Shown here piece after piece: positions 62,260 through 64,000 of a stretch of DNA of 64,000 nucleotides. The stretch spans positions 62,001-126,000 of the forward strand of contig NZ_JACRWE010000002.1 of assembly GCF_014323405.1 (NCBI RefSeq). Direction: 5' to 3'. Made by a program: the position numbers and the translations under genes. The notes under the pieces are model-generated. The model made no database searches. It was not told the origin of the DNA and was given only the letters and a program-made list of their open reading frames with translations. Numbering within the stretch: position 1 is the first letter of the stretch; each line of letters opens with the position of its first letter. This stretch comes from Romboutsia faecis (GTDB taxonomy: Bacteria > Bacillota > Clostridia > Peptostreptococcales > Peptostreptococcaceae).

Positions 62260-62997
62260 TCAATTATTTTTATTTAAAATATTATATATTAAACTTTGGC
62301 AATCTGTAAAAACACCATCAACATTATACTTAATCATTTTTAAAACTGATAAAGGAGTATTAACAGTATACACGAATATTTCTAAATTATTATCATGTGC
62401 TAAATCTATAATATTTTTTCTAAGAAGTCTTTTGCTTATATGAATACTACTGACATTTAGTTTTTTTGCATGTTCAACTATATTTATTTCAGGAGTATAA
62501 TCACTTTTGTGAGAATAAAGGGCACCATATTTTAAGTTGGGCTCAATATTTTGAAATTTTCTTAAGCATTTATAATTAAAGCTTGATATGAGTATCTTGT
62601 TTTCAAGCTTATATTTCTTAATTAAGTTAATCAAATCTTCTTCTAATTTATAACTAATTGAATCAGGTTTTACTTCTATATTTAAAATAATATTTTTATC
62701 TTTTATAAGATTAAAAACCTCTTCTAGAGAAGGGATTTTGCAATATTTATTATTTTTAAAAAGAAGTTTCTTGCACTTAAAGGACTGAAGTTCCTTTAAG
62801 GTATAATCTTTCACAAAACCCTTACCTTTAAATGTTCGATTAATAGTTTCATCGTGTATTACAACTAATTGATTATCTTTAGATTTATGAATATCTAACT
62901 CAATCCCATAGATAGGTAGACTTAAAGCTTTTTCAAAGGCTAATATAGTATTTTTAGGGTAAAACCAGCTGTCTCCTCTATGAGCAAATATTTTCAT
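62260..62997 (-). CDS. Glycerophosphodiester phosphodiesterase
   Basis: 245 aa, AGGAGGCATC at the start. TIM-barrel GDPD: AHRGDSWFYPKNTILAFEKAL (5-25, catalytic HRG), GIELDIHKSKDNQLVVIHDETINRT (31-55; metal-binding E/D and second His), LNIEVKPD (~104-111), ISSFN and VYTVNT near the C-terminus. No signal peptide, so a cytosolic UgpQ-type enzyme releasing glycerol-3-phosphate from glycerophosphodiesters. That product can re-enter the CDP-glycerol pathway. 17 bp after the surface-protein gene, likely same transcript. Confidence 0.94.
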   Translation of the reverse strand: MKIFAHRGDSWFYPKNTILAFEKALSLPIYGIELDIHKSKDNQLVVIHDETINRTFKGKGFVKDYTLKELQSFKCKKLLFKNNKYCKIPSLEEVFNLIKDKNIILNIEVKPDSISYKLEEDLINLIKKYKLENKILISSFNYKCLRKFQNIEPNLKYGALYSHKSDYTPEINIVEHAKKLNVSSIHISKRLLRKNIIDLAHDNNLEIFVYTVNTPLSVLKMIKYNVDGVFTDCQSLIYNILNKNN

Positions 62998-63014
62998 GAT
63001 GCCTCCTTAATTTA

Positions 63015-64000
63015 TTAGTACTTAATTTTTAATCCTACATAAGCATGTGGTACATCTTTGTATTCTAGATTAACTCTTATAGCACCTGTATGCTCGTCAG
63101 CCTTAGAACCATAATAATCACTGTAAATAGGTGTTACGAAAGAGTAATACTTAGGAGGATTAAATTTTAAATAATAAACACCTGATTGTAAATTTTCAAA
63201 TTTATAATAGCCATCAACTCCATCAAAGCATGAAGAATATGTTGAAGCAATGGGAGTATTGTAATTATCATATAAGGTTATAAATACATTATTAATTCCT
63301 CTAGAGCTATAGCTATAAAGGGAAGTATTAACTGGAGATTTAAAGATTATACCAGAAATAAAATAGTTGTAATCTTTAGGTTTTATTAGCGTGGTATTCT
63401 CAGGAGAAATACAAGCACTTAAGTTATATATAGAATTATCTATGAAAATTTGTTTAGAGAATCCAGTTCTAGGGTTAAAATTATTATTACAATAACCATC
63501 AGACAAATGATAGCCTTTAGGAGAAATTATTCTAATAAAATAATAATCTTCTTTAAGGTTTTTGAATTCATAGTTACCCTCATAATCAGTGTAAGTATGT
63601 TTAATAGGAAGTACTAAATTATTAAGATTAAAAAGCTCTACTTTAATATTAGATGCATTAATACTAGAACATCTTAGGCAGCTATTGTTTTTAGTAGAAA
63701 GATTTATTTTTCCATATATACAACCTGAATTTTTACCAGTATTAGAAGCAGATGGAAAAAAGTTTGAGATTGTAAGTAAGTTTTTATTTTCTGAGTTAAC
63801 TTCTGGTAAATTGCCATTAAACAAAATATTTTTAGGTTTTATATTCCCTTCAAAATTATCTAAGATAAGATTACCGCTAATATATCCATCGTATAAATTT
63901 CCAGTTGAAAAAGGAGCCAATAATGAGCCCTTTATAGAAACTTCTGTAGAGTATAAAGATTTTGATTGAGGAAAGTTAAAAACTATTAAGCTTATTTCTT
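63015..64000 (-). CDS. Choice-of-anchor-A surface protein with SdrD-B-like repeats (partial)
   Basis: The frame is open through the right edge of the window, so the N-terminus is missing (~328 codons present); the TTG at 63920 is not the start. First visible segment, IVFNFPQ...VSIKGSLLAPFSTGNLYDGYISGNLILDNFEG, is the end of a choice-of-anchor-A (collagen-binding-like) domain. Two Cna-B/SdrD-B-like beta sandwiches follow (GCIYGKI...DYEGNYEFKNLKEDYYFIRIISPKGY and FISGIIF...GYYKFENLQSGVYYLKF). No LPXTG motif at the C-terminus (ends YVGLKIKY), so the anchoring is non-sortase. Probably an exported adhesin or spore/surface fibre. Confidence 0.75.
   Translation of the reverse strand, partial: EISLIVFNFPQSKSLYSTEVSIKGSLLAPFSTGNLYDGYISGNLILDNFEGNIKPKNILFNGNLPEVNSENKNLLTISNFFPSASNTGKNSGCIYGKINLSTKNNSCLRCSSINASNIKVELFNLNNLVLPIKHTYTDYEGNYEFKNLKEDYYFIRIISPKGYHLSDGYCNNNFNPRTGFSKQIFIDNSIYNLSACISPENTTLIKPKDYNYFISGIIFKSPVNTSLYSYSSRGINNVFITLYDNYNTPIASTYSSCFDGVDGYYKFENLQSGVYYLKFNPPKYYSFVTPIYSDYYGSKADEHTGAIRVNLEYKDVPHAYVGLKIKY

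Noticed and set aside
1..64000. CRISPR arrays, tRNA or rRNA genes, integrated plasmid origins
   Set aside because: No regularly spaced short repeats, no cloverleaf-like GGTTCGAATCC blocks, and no replication-protein gene were seen on either strand.

Overview
The window is very AT-rich with A-ending codon use, short intergenic gaps, strong GGAGG-type ribosome sites and many T-tailed hairpins. Gene content (CDP-glycerol teichoic-acid genes, an Fe-S/siroheme enzyme, a CamA-type DNA methyltransferase, a bile-acid-type hydroxysteroid dehydrogenase, a likely selenoprotein) points to an anaerobic, spore-forming, low-GC Clostridia member, most likely Peptostreptococcaceae (Clostridioides / Paraclostridium / Romboutsia / Terrisporobacter relatives). 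No tRNA, rRNA operon, CRISPR array, prophage block or intact insertion sequence was seen.

Layout. 1-3.5 kb: end of a surface-polysaccharide cluster (two family-2 glycosyltransferases, a beta-helix protein, an O-acetyltransferase). 3.6-9.7 kb: DUF2207 protein with LemA, a CwlC-like amidase lacking a signal peptide, a phosphoesterase, an LCP ligase. 9.7-11.6 kb: a gene-poor stretch with a predicted pseudoknot-plus-terminator RNA, paired GTATAG/CTATAC palindromes, an orphan LuxR-type regulator and RNase P RNA. 11.6-34.7 kb: envelope precursor and wall-polymer locus: galU, galE, a small exporter, a 7alpha-HSDH-like dehydrogenase on the other strand, a large glucosaminidase with three 208-residue repeats, three CDP-glycerol glycerophosphotransferases, a GT4, tagD, gpsA, tagG/tagH, a sugar-phosphate transferase, an SH3-NlpC/P60 hydrolase, a second LCP ligase and an Amidase_6 protein. 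GpsA makes glycerol-3-P, TagD makes CDP-glycerol, the TagF-like enzymes polymerise it, TagGH exports it and LCP proteins attach it to peptidoglycan.

34.8-37.9 kb: a DUF4358 lipoprotein, MBOAT and DHHW operon for extracytoplasmic O-acetylation. 38-46 kb: an Amidase_3 protein that has lost its zinc ligands, two patatins flanking a CamA-type orphan adenine methyltransferase, then ptsH-ptsI. 46-50 kb: Crp-family regulator with a palindromic operator facing a BMP lipoprotein; a HesB-like pair, one of which carries an in-frame TGA with a fitting SECIS hairpin; and a HAAS/DUF4097 pair. 50-57.7 kb: MarR-controlled heterodimeric ABC exporter, sensor kinase with DUF4825-like lipoprotein. 57.8-61.5 kb: LysR regulator facing CoA-disulfide reductase/rhodanese plus a siroheme-ferredoxin reductase. 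61.6-64 kb: hypothetical protein, glycerophosphodiester phosphodiesterase and the end of a choice-of-anchor-A surface protein.

Most notable: the overlooked selenoprotein, the CamA ortholog, the pseudo-amidase, two hairpin elements that share a 27-nt core but have unrelated, self-complementary arms, and the pseudoknot RNA. All family names come from reading the sequence and from memory of the families; no database search was run.
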